Source: Pseudomonadota bacterium
Lineage (GTDB): Bacteria > Pseudomonadota > Gammaproteobacteria > Burkholderiales > Rhodocyclaceae
NCBI GenBank assembly: GCA_022705135.1
Contig: JAKJFA010000018.1
Location: 1 to 36,584, forward strand
DNA: 36,584 nucleotides
Direction of reading: 5' to 3'
Part shown: in pieces, positions 17,793 to 26,098 of the stretch
How the letters are laid out: each line of letters starts with the position of its first letter
How positions within the stretch are numbered: the stretch's first letter is position 1
Notes under the pieces: model-generated
Told to the model about the DNA's origin: nothing
Databases searched by the model: none
What the model saw: only the letters and a program-made list of their open reading frames with translations
Program-made: the position numbers and the translations under genes

Positions 17793-17799
17793 CTCTAAC
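17793..17799 (-). other. Cassette-entry core site GTTAGAG
   Basis: This heptamer lies 4 nt before gene A and is preceded on the minus strand by CTACTTTAC, similar to the CCTTTAC that precedes the core of the next site. It marks the upstream boundary of the array and could be a relic of an attI or of a lost attC. Confidence 0.5.
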
Positions 17800-17820
17800 G
17801 TAAAGTAGACACAAAACCAC

Positions 17821-17849
17821 CGTATATTCTGGCGCGGTGTGATCTGTAA
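17821..17849 (-). promoter_or_regulatory. Candidate sigma-70 promoter driving the cassette cluster
   Basis: On the minus strand TTACAG (-35, 17844-17849), 17 nt, then TATACG (-10, 17821-17826). It points into the array about 20 nt before the entry core, the place where a cassette promoter would be expected. Matches are 4 of 6 in each box at best, so this is only a candidate. Confidence 0.4.
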
Positions 17850-18001
17850 GCTGAAAATCGCGCAGGCATCCCGCTCGGCGCTTTTTTTCAACACCCTCTG
17901 AAGCATACGCACCCAAAATGCTGATGTCGAGCAGAGCGGGGTGCATCGGCCGGCCGTTTCCGGGATAATGGTGTTTTTTACGCATTCTGGACAAGACATT
18001 C

Positions 18002-19106
18002 ATGGACGCCGAACGCCTCAACAGCATCTCCAACCAACTGGACGACCTCAATACGCGGGTCGGCGAATTGCGGAGGTATCTTTGACTACGATCACAAGCG
18101 AGAACGCCTGACCCTGCTTCACCAGGAGCTGGAAGACCCCAAGGTCTGGGATGATCCCAAACGCGCCCAGGACATGGGCCGCGAAAAGAAATCGCTGGAG
18201 GATGTCGTTCTCGTTCTGGAGGAAGCCCAACGCGCCATCGACGACGGGCGCGAAATGTTCAATCTGGGCAAGGAGGAAGGCGACGACGACATGTTGCTGT
18301 CGGTCGAGGCCGACAATGCCGGCATCGAGAAGAAAGTCGCCGGGCTTGAATTCCGCCGCATGTTCCACAATCCGCAAGACCCCAACCCCTGCTTTCTGGA
18401 AATCCAGGCCGGCGCCGGCGGCACCGAGGCGCAGGACTGGGCCTCGATGCTGCTGCGCATGTATGTGAAATATGGCGAGAAGAAAGGCTACAACGTCGAG
18501 GTCATGGAGGAGTCGGAAGGCGACGTCGCCGGAATCAAGAGCGCCACAGTGCGTTTCTCCGGCGACTACACTTACGGCATGCTGCGCACGGAGACCGGCA
18601 TCCACCGCCTGGTGCGCAAATCGCCGTTTGATTCCAACGCCCGCCGCCACACCAGTTTTGCGTCGGTGTTTGTCTATCCCGAAGTCGATGATTCGATCGA
18701 AATCGACATCAATCCGGCCGACGTGCGCACCGACACCTATCGCGCTTCCGGCGCTGGCGGCCAGCACATCAACAAAACCGACTCGGCGGTGCGCTTGACC
18801 CACCTCCCTTCCGGCATCGTCGTGCAGTGCCAGAACGACCGCTCACAGCACAGAAACCGCGACGAAGCCTGGAAAATGCTGCGCGCCCGCCTGTTTGAAA
18901 TGGAACTGCGCAAACAGCAGGCCGAACAGCAAAAACTGGAGGATGCCAAGTCCGACATCGGCTGGGGCCACCAGATCCGTTCCTATGTGCTCGACCAGTC
19001 GCGCATCAAGGATTTGCGTACCAATTACGAGGTCGGCAATACGCAGGCCGTGCTCGATGGCGACCTCGACAATTTCATCCAGGCCAGTCTGAAACAGGGG
19101 GTTTGA
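18002..19106 (+). CDS. prfB: Peptide chain release factor 2 (programmed +1 frameshift)
   Basis: RF2 ends translation at UGA and UAA codons. The gene starts at ATG 18002, reads 27 codons to CTT, meets an in-frame TGA (18083-18085) and continues after a +1 shift at GAC 18084, giving 367 residues. The stop-codon recognition tripeptide SPF is in [12 protein letters not shown], and the peptidyl-hydrolysis motif GGQ is in [16 protein letters not shown]. Length matches the family. lysS, often the next gene, is absent: a convergent gene lies 78 nt beyond. The 200 nt upstream (17800-18001) hold no gene, only the array promoter candidate and a GC-rich partly palindromic stretch. Confidence 0.97.
18072..18086 (+). 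promoter_or_regulatory. prfB autoregulatory frameshift site
   Basis: An internal Shine-Dalgarno GGAGG (18072-18076), 3 nt, then the slippery CTT followed by TGAC. This is the classical RF2 signal: when RF2 is scarce the ribosome pauses at UGA and slips +1 to make more RF2. Confidence 0.96.
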
Positions 19107-19184
19107 CCAAGGGCAATGACTTGATCCCGGCAAAGCAACCCGAGATTGCCGCGGGTCAACGGCCCTCGCAATGGCTGAAGCCGG

Positions 19185-19985
19185 CTACTTGACTTCTTCG
19201 ACCTTAAGCCAGAGGGCGCGCGCATCACGCAATTCGCGCGTCGACAGGTTGAGCGTGCCGCGCTGGTCGCCGCTGGCCTGCTGGCCGGAGCCGCCCAGCT
19301 GAATCCACTCGCCGAGACGGCCCGACACGGTCGTCGCCAAACGCTGCGTTTGTGCCGCCGGCAACCCGGAACGCGAATGAAGCGGCGAATCGGCCTGCTG
19401 GCTGATTTCCAGCGTCACCCGATCTCCCGCCAGACGCGGTTCAACGTAAAAGCCCTGGCCAATGTCGTAATACTGCACCGTATCGGTCACCACCGGCCCC
19501 TGCGGGCCATAGGTGACTTGCCGCATCGGTATCGGCAGCGAACGGCCGACCTGAATGAAGGCGCGCCCGCCTTCCACCGTCTGCACCATCTGGTTGCCGG
19601 ATTCCTGGCGCTGGCTGCGCGTATCCCAGACGGTGGCCTGGCCTTCCTCCCGCGTCCGGCTGCCCAGCACCACTTGCCCTTGCGCCCGGCCACCACGATC
19701 CGATTCATCGGTGCCGCGCGTCTGGCTGACCCGGATGATCAAACGGCGCAAAGGAACATCAATCGCGGCCAGTGCCCGCTTGATGTCTTCCCGGTTCTGC
19801 CTGGAAGAACGCAGAAAAAGCTGGTTGTTCGCTCCGGTCAGCGCCCCGCCCGGTTCGACCAGCGGCAGCAGAACCGGCAGCACCTGATCCGGAGTGCGCG
19901 ACTTGAGGGGAATGACCTCAAGTTCCTGCTGCGCCAAGGCATGACCCAGCCAAAGAAAAAGCAGGAGGACGCAAACCGCCCTCAT
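19185..19985 (-). CDS. Secretin N-domain-like periplasmic protein
   Basis: This 266-residue protein has a signal peptide (MRAVCVLLLFLWLGHALA, cleavage likely before QQ). It is followed by a domain like the short N1/NolW domain of secretins: LEVIPLKSRTPDQVLPVLL, then ANNQLFLRSS, then AAIDVPLRRLIIRVS. The later part (about 75-266) is rich in beta-strand patterns but lacks a clear secretin beta-barrel. The ATG at 19985 overlaps the stop of the response-regulator gene (ATGA) and fits the signal peptide better than the ATG 8 codons earlier. It may be a pilus or secretion accessory protein; the function is unknown. Confidence 0.75.
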   Translation of the reverse strand: MRAVCVLLLFLWLGHALAQQELEVIPLKSRTPDQVLPVLLPLVEPGGALTGANNQLFLRSSRQNREDIKRALAAIDVPLRRLIIRVSQTRGTDESDRGGRAQGQVVLGSRTREEGQATVWDTRSQRQESGNQMVQTVEGGRAFIQVGRSLPIPMRQVTYGPQGPVVTDTVQYYDIGQGFYVEPRLAGDRVTLEISQQADSPLHSRSGLPAAQTQRLATTVSGRLGEWIQLGGSGQQASGDQRGTLNLSTRELRDARALWLKVEEVK

Positions 19986-22231
19986 CGCGGCAACTGTTTT
20001 TCCAGCCATTGCATCAAGTCGTCCTGCGGCAACGCCTTACCGTAGAACCAGCCTTGCGCCTCACCGCAGCCCATCTGGCTGAGCGTCGCCACCTGCTCGG
20101 GCGTTTCGACACCTTCGGCAAGCACGCGCATTCCCAAGCGGCCACCCAGGCCGATGACCATTTCGGCGATGCGCGCGCCCGGACGATCCGAATCGAGCGC
20201 CAGCACAAAACTGCGGTCGATTTTGAGGCAGCTGGCCCCCAGGCGGTCCAGATAGGACAGCGAGGAGAAGCCGGTGCCAAAATCGTCAATCGCCACGCCG
20301 ATGCCGCGATGGCGTAGGGCACGCAGCCGCACCTCGAAATCGGATTGACCAAACATGGCCACCGATTCGGTGATTTCCAGCTCCAATAACTCGGGCGGTG
20401 TTCTGGTTTCGGCCAAAATGCCGTCAATCATGTCGAGAAAGCCGGGGTGCTGGAACTGAACCACCGAGACATTCACCGCCATGCGCAAGGTGTAGCCGGC
20501 GGCGATCAGGTCATTCAGGGCCAGCAGCGCCGTGCGCAAAACCCACGCCCCCAGGCTGACAATAAGGCCAGACTGCTCGGCCACCGGAATAAACTTGTCC
20601 GGGGGAATGAAGGTACCGTCCTCGGTGCGCCAGCGCAGCAGCGCCTCCATTCCCAGCGGACGTCCGCTCGGAAGCTCGACCTGCGGCTGGTAGACCACGA
20701 ACAAGTGGTTCTTCGTAAAGGCGTGTCGGAGGTCTTCGAGAAGCTGCACACGTTGCCGCGTCTCGATTGCCACTTCCGGGGTGTAGTAAGCGTCGCGGCC
20801 AACCCCCTCCACCTTGGCGCGTTTCAGGGCAATCGCGGCATAGCGCAACAGATCGGCGCCGCTGTGCATCTGCTCGGCCACGCGGACAAAGCCGAGCGAG
20901 GTGGAAACGATCTGTATTCCATCATCAATCACCAGGGGATCGGACAAGACTTCACGCAACAGGGCCGGGTTCACCACATCCTCGACGCCAAAAACACCAA
21001 AGACGTCGTTCCCGACCCGCGCCACAAAAACGTCCGGCGGCAAGGCGCCGCGCAGACGCTTGCCCATCTCGATCAGAATGCGGTCGCCGTAGCGATAGCC
21101 CAGCACATCGATCATCTCGGAGAACTGGTCGATATCGACCAGCCCCACCACCCAACCCTGCGTTCCCTGCTGTTCCAGGCGATGTTCCATATCCTCGATC
21201 AACGCCGCACGGTTGGGTAGCTGCGTCAGGCTGTCTTCATAGGCAGTTTCGCGCAGTTTCGACACCAGGCCGATGTTGTCGGCGCAGATCGCCACATTGG
21301 CGCAAAAGACCCCCAACAGCTGGTGGTCCACCTCGTTCAGGGCATCGGAAACCTCAACGTAGGCAACATAATCACCACCGCGTTCGCTGGAGAAGAACAG
21401 GGTCACCCAGCCTTGGCCGAAGCGGACCTGCCGCTCCTTGAACGATTCCAGAATAATGTTTTGTACGCGCTCGTCACCAACCTCAGCGAGCGGACGGCAC
21501 TCGCTGATGTGACTGAAACGCCCCACTGCCGCAACGATGACGCAATCCCTGCCACTTGGCTCCGCAACCGGGCCGGCTGTGCAACATCCGACCAGCAGGC
21601 CATTCGCTTCCGTGCCGAGCAAGGCGGCTGCCTCGTCGATCACGCTGATGGCAAAGGCCGACATGCCCTCATTAGCGATGAAGTGGTTGGTGCTGTCGAC
21701 GATGAATTCGAGGCCGCGCCGACTGGCTTCCAGATTGTTAATTTGATCGTAGGAACGAATCGCCGCCGTGGCCGCCGTGTACAAACGGCTGCGGCTCAAC
21801 TCGGCCTTGGTCTTGTAATCGTTGATATCGTAGCGGGAAATCGCCTCGACATCAGGCGCATAGCCAGGCTGTCCGGTACGCAAAATGATGCGCACTGAAG
21901 CCAGGCCAAGTTCATCCCGGACATACCCGATCAGGGTCAGGCCCGCATCGTCGGTCTCCATAACGACGTCAAGAAGGATGAGCGCAATGTTTTCAGCCTG
22001 ACGCAAAATCTCCCTGGCTTCGGTACCGCTGTAGGCATGCAGAAACTCGACGTGACGCCCGAGCACCAGCGTTTCACGCAGGGCAAACACCGTCGACTGA
22101 TGAACATCTTCATCATCATCGACAATCAGGATGCGCCAGGGCGGCAGTGCGCTGCCATCGCCCGCCGCCGAGTCCCCTCCGTGCTCGTCGACATAGTCAA
22201 GGCTGTCGTCTTCTGTGGCCATCGAGATCAT
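19982..22231 (-). CDS. Response regulator with REC, DUF3369, degenerate GGDEF and EAL domains
   Basis: This 749-residue cytoplasmic protein has a receiver domain (about 32-160) with the acidic triplet at 38-40, phospho-acceptor Asp88 (LILLDVV) and a conserved Lys in DYKTK. A DUF3369 sensor region follows (about 185-330), then a GGDEF-like domain whose signature is GNDVF near 405, so diguanylate cyclase activity is unlikely. The EAL domain is intact: EALLRW near 529, ELEITES, AIDDFGTGFSSL, LKIDRSF and LAEGVETPEQ. It probably hydrolyses c-di-GMP under control of an unseen sensor kinase. The next gene overlaps its stop by ATGA. A start at 22222 is also possible. Confidence 0.92.
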   Translation of the reverse strand: MISMATEDDSLDYVDEHGGDSAAGDGSALPPWRILIVDDDEDVHQSTVFALRETLVLGRHVEFLHAYSGTEAREILRQAENIALILLDVVMETDDAGLTLIGYVRDELGLASVRIILRTGQPGYAPDVEAISRYDINDYKTKAELSRSRLYTAATAAIRSYDQINNLEASRRGLEFIVDSTNHFIANEGMSAFAISVIDEAAALLGTEANGLLVGCCTAGPVAEPSGRDCVIVAAVGRFSHISECRPLAEVGDERVQNIILESFKERQVRFGQGWVTLFFSSERGGDYVAYVEVSDALNEVDHQLLGVFCANVAICADNIGLVSKLRETAYEDSLTQLPNRAALIEDMEHRLEQQGTQGWVVGLVDIDQFSEMIDVLGYRYGDRILIEMGKRLRGALPPDVFVARVGNDVFGVFGVEDVVNPALLREVLSDPLVIDDGIQIVSTSLGFVRVAEQMHSGADLLRYAAIALKRAKVEGVGRDAYYTPEVAIETRQRVQLLEDLRHAFTKNHLFVVYQPQVELPSGRPLGMEALLRWRTEDGTFIPPDKFIPVAEQSGLIVSLGAWVLRTALLALNDLIAAGYTLRMAVNVSVVQFQHPGFLDMIDGILAETRTPPELLELEITESVAMFGQSDFEVRLRALRHRGIGVAIDDFGTGFSSLSYLDRLGASCLKIDRSFVLALDSDRPGARIAEMVIGLGGRLGMRVLAEGVETPEQVATLSQMGCGEAQGWFYGKALPQDDLMQWLEKQLPR

Positions 22232-22286
22232 TCATCCACGAAACATGCGAAACATAGCCCATAAACAAGGGCAAAGGCAATCACCT

Positions 22287-22324
22287 AGCAAAAATAACAG
22301 GCGGAAGCAACAGGATCATCCGCC
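22287..22324 (-). terminator. Possible terminator after ppx
   Basis: On the minus strand GGCGGA pairs with TCCGCC around 13 nt (22300-22324) and is followed by TGTTATTTTTG (22287-22297). It lies about 40 nt after the ppx stop. Stem is short, loop is long, U tract is interrupted. Confidence 0.45.
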
Positions 22325-22362
22325 AGACAAAATTACACGCCGCGCAGGCTGCAGCGTCCAAT

Positions 22363-23865
22363 TCATGCCGCAACCTTGCTCTTGATGGCATCAACTGCAA
22401 AATGTTTTCCAATGCGCTGCCAATAGGTCACTCCGTCGCGCAGCGCTGCCGCCGTCCAGGGATTTTCCGCCAGCCATTCCGCCGGTAGTTCCAGTCGATA
22501 ACCGCGCGGCTGCGCCCGCACCCGCCATTCCGGCAGGATGCGGTCGTCGCGCGAACGGTGCAGAAGAACCGCCAGCCGCAGGCAGAGCAAGAGACGCCAG
22601 TCGAAATCCGCCTGCGGCAGGGCAAGAATTTTTTCCAGTTTGCCACGATGGCCAAGCACCAAGGCAGCCAGACGCGCCTGATCCTTTTTCGAGAAACCCG
22701 GCATATCGGCATGCGCCAGAATATAGGCGCCATGCTTGTGGTAGGCATTGTGCGCCACCGAAATGCCGATTTCGTGCAAGCGGGCCGCCCAGTCGAGAAA
22801 AAGGAGATCCTGCGCCGCCGGCTGGCCATCGCACAGTTGCATGAGCGCCGCCCGGGCCGTGGCACGCACCCGTTCAGCCTGGTGGACATCGACCTGGTAG
22901 CGCCGCATGAATTGGGAAACGGTGGTTTCCCGCAAGTCGTGATCGTGAAAGCGGCCGAGCAAGTCGTACAACACGCCCAGGCGCAAGGCACCATCAGCGT
23001 AAGTCATGTGGTTGATGTCCAGCGTCTCGAACACCGCCAGCATGATGGCCATCCCCCCCGGCAGCACCGGCATACGGTCGGTGCGGATGCCGGCCAGGCG
23101 CGAATGTTCCATCGAGCCAGCCTTGAGCAGCAGGCCCGACATGCGCTCCAGCCCGGAACGGGTCAGGCCGCTCTCGCCATTGGGGTTGAGCCCGTTCATC
23201 TCCAGCACGTCGGCAATGGCGCGCGCGGTGCCCGAAGAACCGACGGACTCAACCCAACCCATGCGGCGGAAATCATAGGCGATGGTTTCCAGTTCCTGCG
23301 CTGCCGCCGCTTGGGCTTCGCGCAGGCGGCGGCGGTCGATCCTCCCCTCCGGAAAAAAGGCTTCCGAATAGCCAACACACCCCATGTACAGCGATTCCAT
23401 AACCTGCGGCTGATGGCGTTTGCCGACGATGAATTCGGTCGAACCTCCGCCGATGTCGACCACCAGACGCTTATGATCGGCGCTCGGCAGCGAGTGCGAA
23501 GCACCGAGGTAAATCAGACGTGCCTCTTCGCGCCCGGCAATCACCTCGATCGGAAAGCCCAGCGTCTTTTGCGCCCGTTCGATGAATTCTGCGGCATTTT
23601 TCGCCACCCGCAGCGAGTTGGTCGCCACCGCCCGCACCGCGCCGGAATCGAACCCGCGCAAACGCTCGCCAAACAAAGCCAGCGCCGCCAGCGCCCGCTC
23701 CTGCGCCACCTCGTTCAGGCGCTTGTCCACACCAAGGCCGGAAGCAAGGCGAACTGTCGATTTGAGAGAATCAAGGGGATAAATCTGGTTGTCCACTACT
23801 CTTCCGATTTGAAGACGGAAGCTGTTCGAGCCAAGATCGACGGCTGCGATCGTTTCAAAACTCAT
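22363..23865 (-). CDS. ppx: Exopolyphosphatase (Ppx/GppA family)
   Basis: Ppx degrades polyphosphate from its ends and the wider family also hydrolyses pppGpp. The 500-residue protein has the sugar-kinase-fold nucleotide motifs: AAVDLGSNSFRLQI near the N-terminus, GREEARLIYLG with the catalytic Glu near 113-114, and VVDIGGGSTEFIVG at about 135-147. An HD-like helical C-terminal domain follows (LDWAARLHEIGISVAHNAYH). It is divergent from ppk with 136 nt between the start codons, a common pairing that couples synthesis and breakdown of polyphosphate. I saw no convincing Pho box in the gap. Confidence 0.95.
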   Translation of the reverse strand: MSFETIAAVDLGSNSFRLQIGRVVDNQIYPLDSLKSTVRLASGLGVDKRLNEVAQERALAALALFGERLRGFDSGAVRAVATNSLRVAKNAAEFIERAQKTLGFPIEVIAGREEARLIYLGASHSLPSADHKRLVVDIGGGSTEFIVGKRHQPQVMESLYMGCVGYSEAFFPEGRIDRRRLREAQAAAAQELETIAYDFRRMGWVESVGSSGTARAIADVLEMNGLNPNGESGLTRSGLERMSGLLLKAGSMEHSRLAGIRTDRMPVLPGGMAIMLAVFETLDINHMTYADGALRLGVLYDLLGRFHDHDLRETTVSQFMRRYQVDVHQAERVRATARAALMQLCDGQPAAQDLLFLDWAARLHEIGISVAHNAYHKHGAYILAHADMPGFSKKDQARLAALVLGHRGKLEKILALPQADFDWRLLLCLRLAVLLHRSRDDRILPEWRVRAQPRGYRLELPAEWLAENPWTAAALRDGVTYWQRIGKHFAVDAIKSKVAA

Positions 23866-23967
23866 AAGGACATCCGAAGGCTGACGCTTAGGCCAAGCAT
23901 TCTACCATTGACCACACCCGTGCATCCAAACACGCGACGGCGTCATCCATCTGACTCGATTGAGACC

Positions 23968-23973
23968 TATACT
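23968..23973 (+). promoter_or_regulatory. Possible -10 box for ppk
   Basis: TATACT matches the -10 consensus at 5 of 6 positions and lies 28 nt before the ppk ATG at 24002. The -35 region is poor. If used, transcription starts downstream of the TTG at 23960 and supports the ATG at 24002 as the true start. Confidence 0.35.
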
Positions 23974-24001
23974 TGCGGAGTATCCACAAATCACCATCGC
24001 C

Positions 24002-26092
24002 ATGCCCTACACCTCGCGTCTGCGCAATTTTCCTGCCGACCATTTCCAGAACCGCGAACTGGGAATTCTCGCCTTCAACCGCCGCGTCCTGGCGCAGGCC
24101 CAGGACGAGCGGATGCCGCTGCTCGAACGGCTGCGCTTTCTTTGCATCGTGTCGAGCAATCTGGATGAATTTTTCGAGATTCGCGTCGCCGGTCTGAAGG
24201 AACATATGCGCGTTCGCGCCTCAGGAGGTTCGATCGACGGTCTCAGCGCCGAAGAAAGCCTCGCCAGCATCAGCGCTGCCGCCCACGACCTGGTGACGGC
24301 GCAGTACCAGCTCTTCAATGAGGTTCTGCTGCCCGCCCTGGCCAGCGAGGGCATCCGCTTCTGGCGGCGCTCGAAATGGACGGAAGCGCAACGCGAATGG
24401 ATCCGCTCCTATTTCTGGCGCGAGGTCGCCCCCGTCCTGACGCCGATCGGGCTCGACCCCTTCCATCCCTTCCCTCGCGTCCTGAACAAGAGCCTCAATT
24501 TTGCGGTCGAGCTCGAAGGCAAGGACGCCTTTGGCCGCAATTCCGGCGCCGCCATCGTGCAGGCGCCGCGCATTTTGCCCCGCATCATCCGCCTGCCCGA
24601 CGAGGTCGCAGACGCTGCGCACGGCTTCGTTTTCCTCTCCTCCGTTCTGCACGCCTTTGTCTGCGAGCTGTTCACCGGCATGACCGTGCTCGGTTGCTAT
24701 CAGTTCCGGATCACGCGCAATTCCGACCTGTGGGTCGACGAGGAAGAAGTCACCAACCTGCGCGCCACTCTGCAGGGCGAATTGTCGCAACGTCATTTCG
24801 GCGACGCGGTCCGGCTGGAAGTGGCCGACAACTGCTCGCCGGTCATGGCCCAGTTCCTGCTCGAACAATTCGGCCTACAGGAGCGCGATCTCTACCGGGT
24901 GCACGGCCCGGTCAACCTGGTGCGCCTGATGCAGGTACCGGACTGGGTGGATCGTCCTGACCTGAAATTCACCCCCCTGCTTCCCGGCTTGCCCAAGAAC
25001 CTCGGCAAGATGAAGAGCATTTTCGACACGATCCGGCAGGGCGACATTCTGCTCCATCACCCCTACCAATCCTTCACTCCGGTCATCGACCTCTTGCAAC
25101 AGGCGGCCAAGGACCCCAAGGTCCTGGCCATCAAAATGACGGTCTATCGCACCGGCACCGATTCCGAATTGATGGAATCGCTCATCCGCGCCGCGCAAAA
25201 CGGCAAGGAAGTCACCGTCGTGCTCGAACTCATGGCCCGCTTCGATGAAGAAGCCAACATCGGCTGGGCCAATCGTCTGGAAGAAGTCGGCGCCCATGTC
25301 GTCTATGGCGTCGTCGGCTACAAGGTTCACGCCAAGGCCATTCTCATCGTCCGGCGTGAGGAAGGCGGCCTGAGCCGCTATGCTCACCTGGGCACCGGCA
25401 ACTACCACCCGCGCACCGCGCGCCTCTACACCGATTTTGGCCTGCTGACCAACAACGAGGAAATCACCCACGATGTCAGCGAGGTCTTCAAGCAACTCAC
25501 CGGGCTGGGCAAGGCGCTGACGCTCAAACATGTGCTGCAGGCCCCCTTCACCCTGCAAACCTCCATCATCGACGCCATCCGGCGAGAGGCCGAAGCGGCG
25601 CGCGCCGGGAAGCCGGCAAGAATCATCGCCAAAATGAATGCCCTGCTCGAACCGCAAACGATCGAGGCGCTCTACGAGGCTTCACAGGCCGGCGTCAACA
25701 TCGATCTCGTCGTGCGCGGCGTCTGCGCACTCAGGCCGGGGGTTGCCGGATTGTCCGGAAACATCCGTGTCCGCTCGGTCATCGGGCGTTTTCTCGAGCA
25801 TCACCGCATTTTCTATTTCCTCGCCAGCGGCAAGGAACTGGTTTATCTCTCCAGCGCCGACTGGATGGACCGCAATTTCTTCCGCCGCATCGAACTGGCC
25901 TTCCCCATCCTCGACCCCAAACTGAAAAAACGCGTCATCACGGAAGGGTTACGCTTCTACCTCAGAGACAATCAACTTTCCTGGATGATGGATGAGCAGG
26001 GGAAATATCAGCGCAAGCATCCCCATCGCAGCCGCGAATTCAGTGCGCAGAACACCCTGCTCCAGTCGCTCAGCAAAGGGGAAATTACTTGA
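24002..26092 (+). CDS. ppk1: Polyphosphate kinase 1
   Basis: PPK1 reversibly transfers the terminal phosphate of ATP to polyphosphate, and it is usually membrane-associated. The protein has 696 residues, the usual length, and carries the four PPK domains. The start region FQNRELGILAFNRRVLAQA and the segment SSNLDEFFEIRVAG are typical. The autophosphorylated histidine is His462 in YAHLGTGNYHPRTARLYTD, and the second catalytic histidine is in RFLEHHRIFYF (600/601). An in-frame TTG at 23960 would add 14 residues but lacks support. It is divergent from ppx. Confidence 0.97.
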   Translation: MPYTSRLRNFPADHFQNRELGILAFNRRVLAQAQDERMPLLERLRFLCIVSSNLDEFFEIRVAGLKEHMRVRASGGSIDGLSAEESLASISAAAHDLVTAQYQLFNEVLLPALASEGIRFWRRSKWTEAQREWIRSYFWREVAPVLTPIGLDPFHPFPRVLNKSLNFAVELEGKDAFGRNSGAAIVQAPRILPRIIRLPDEVADAAHGFVFLSSVLHAFVCELFTGMTVLGCYQFRITRNSDLWVDEEEVTNLRATLQGELSQRHFGDAVRLEVADNCSPVMAQFLLEQFGLQERDLYRVHGPVNLVRLMQVPDWVDRPDLKFTPLLPGLPKNLGKMKSIFDTIRQGDILLHHPYQSFTPVIDLLQQAAKDPKVLAIKMTVYRTGTDSELMESLIRAAQNGKEVTVVLELMARFDEEANIGWANRLEEVGAHVVYGVVGYKVHAKAILIVRREEGGLSRYAHLGTGNYHPRTARLYTDFGLLTNNEEITHDVSEVFKQLTGLGKALTLKHVLQAPFTLQTSIIDAIRREAEAARAGKPARIIAKMNALLEPQTIEALYEASQAGVNIDLVVRGVCALRPGVAGLSGNIRVRSVIGRFLEHHRIFYFLASGKELVYLSSADWMDRNFFRRIELAFPILDPKLKKRVITEGLRFYLRDNQLSWMMDEQGKYQRKHPHRSREFSAQNTLLQSLSKGEIT

Positions 26093-26098
26093 AATTTT

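Larger units (their letters stand above)
15307..17799 (-). mobile_element. Integrase-less integron cassette cluster (CALIN), four gene cassettes
   Basis: Four minus-strand genes alternate with three imperfect palindromes of 78-90 bp carrying attC-like core sites. Genes start 4-25 nt after a core, and three of the four stop with TAA inside the next core. The second gene stops 2 nt before a perfect GCCCAAC core. Coding sequence here looks more AT-rich than its neighbours. No integrase gene is present, and prfB and aroC flank the block. In minus-strand order the cassettes are A (17438-17788), B (16318-17331), C (15774-16232) and D (15308-15685). D lacks a recognisable full attC downstream. Confidence 0.72.

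Noticed and set aside
15241..18001. Integron integrase or complete attI next to the cassettes
   Set aside because: No frame on either strand shows tyrosine-recombinase motifs; only core-like heptamers are seen, so the array is called integrase-less.
18048..18803. Minus-strand open frame opposite prfB
   Set aside because: Shadow of prfB, which shows the SPF and GGQ motifs and the frameshift signal on the plus strand.
19107..19184. Terminator between prfB and the convergent secretin-like gene
   Set aside because: No stem of useful length followed by a U tract on either strand.
23866..24001. Pho box between ppx and ppk
   Set aside because: No pair of CTGTCAT-like direct repeats with the proper spacing is visible.
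22558..24168. Plus-strand open frame of over 500 codons opposite ppx
   Set aside because: Antisense shadow of ppx extending into the ppk start; low-complexity composition and no recognisable domain.
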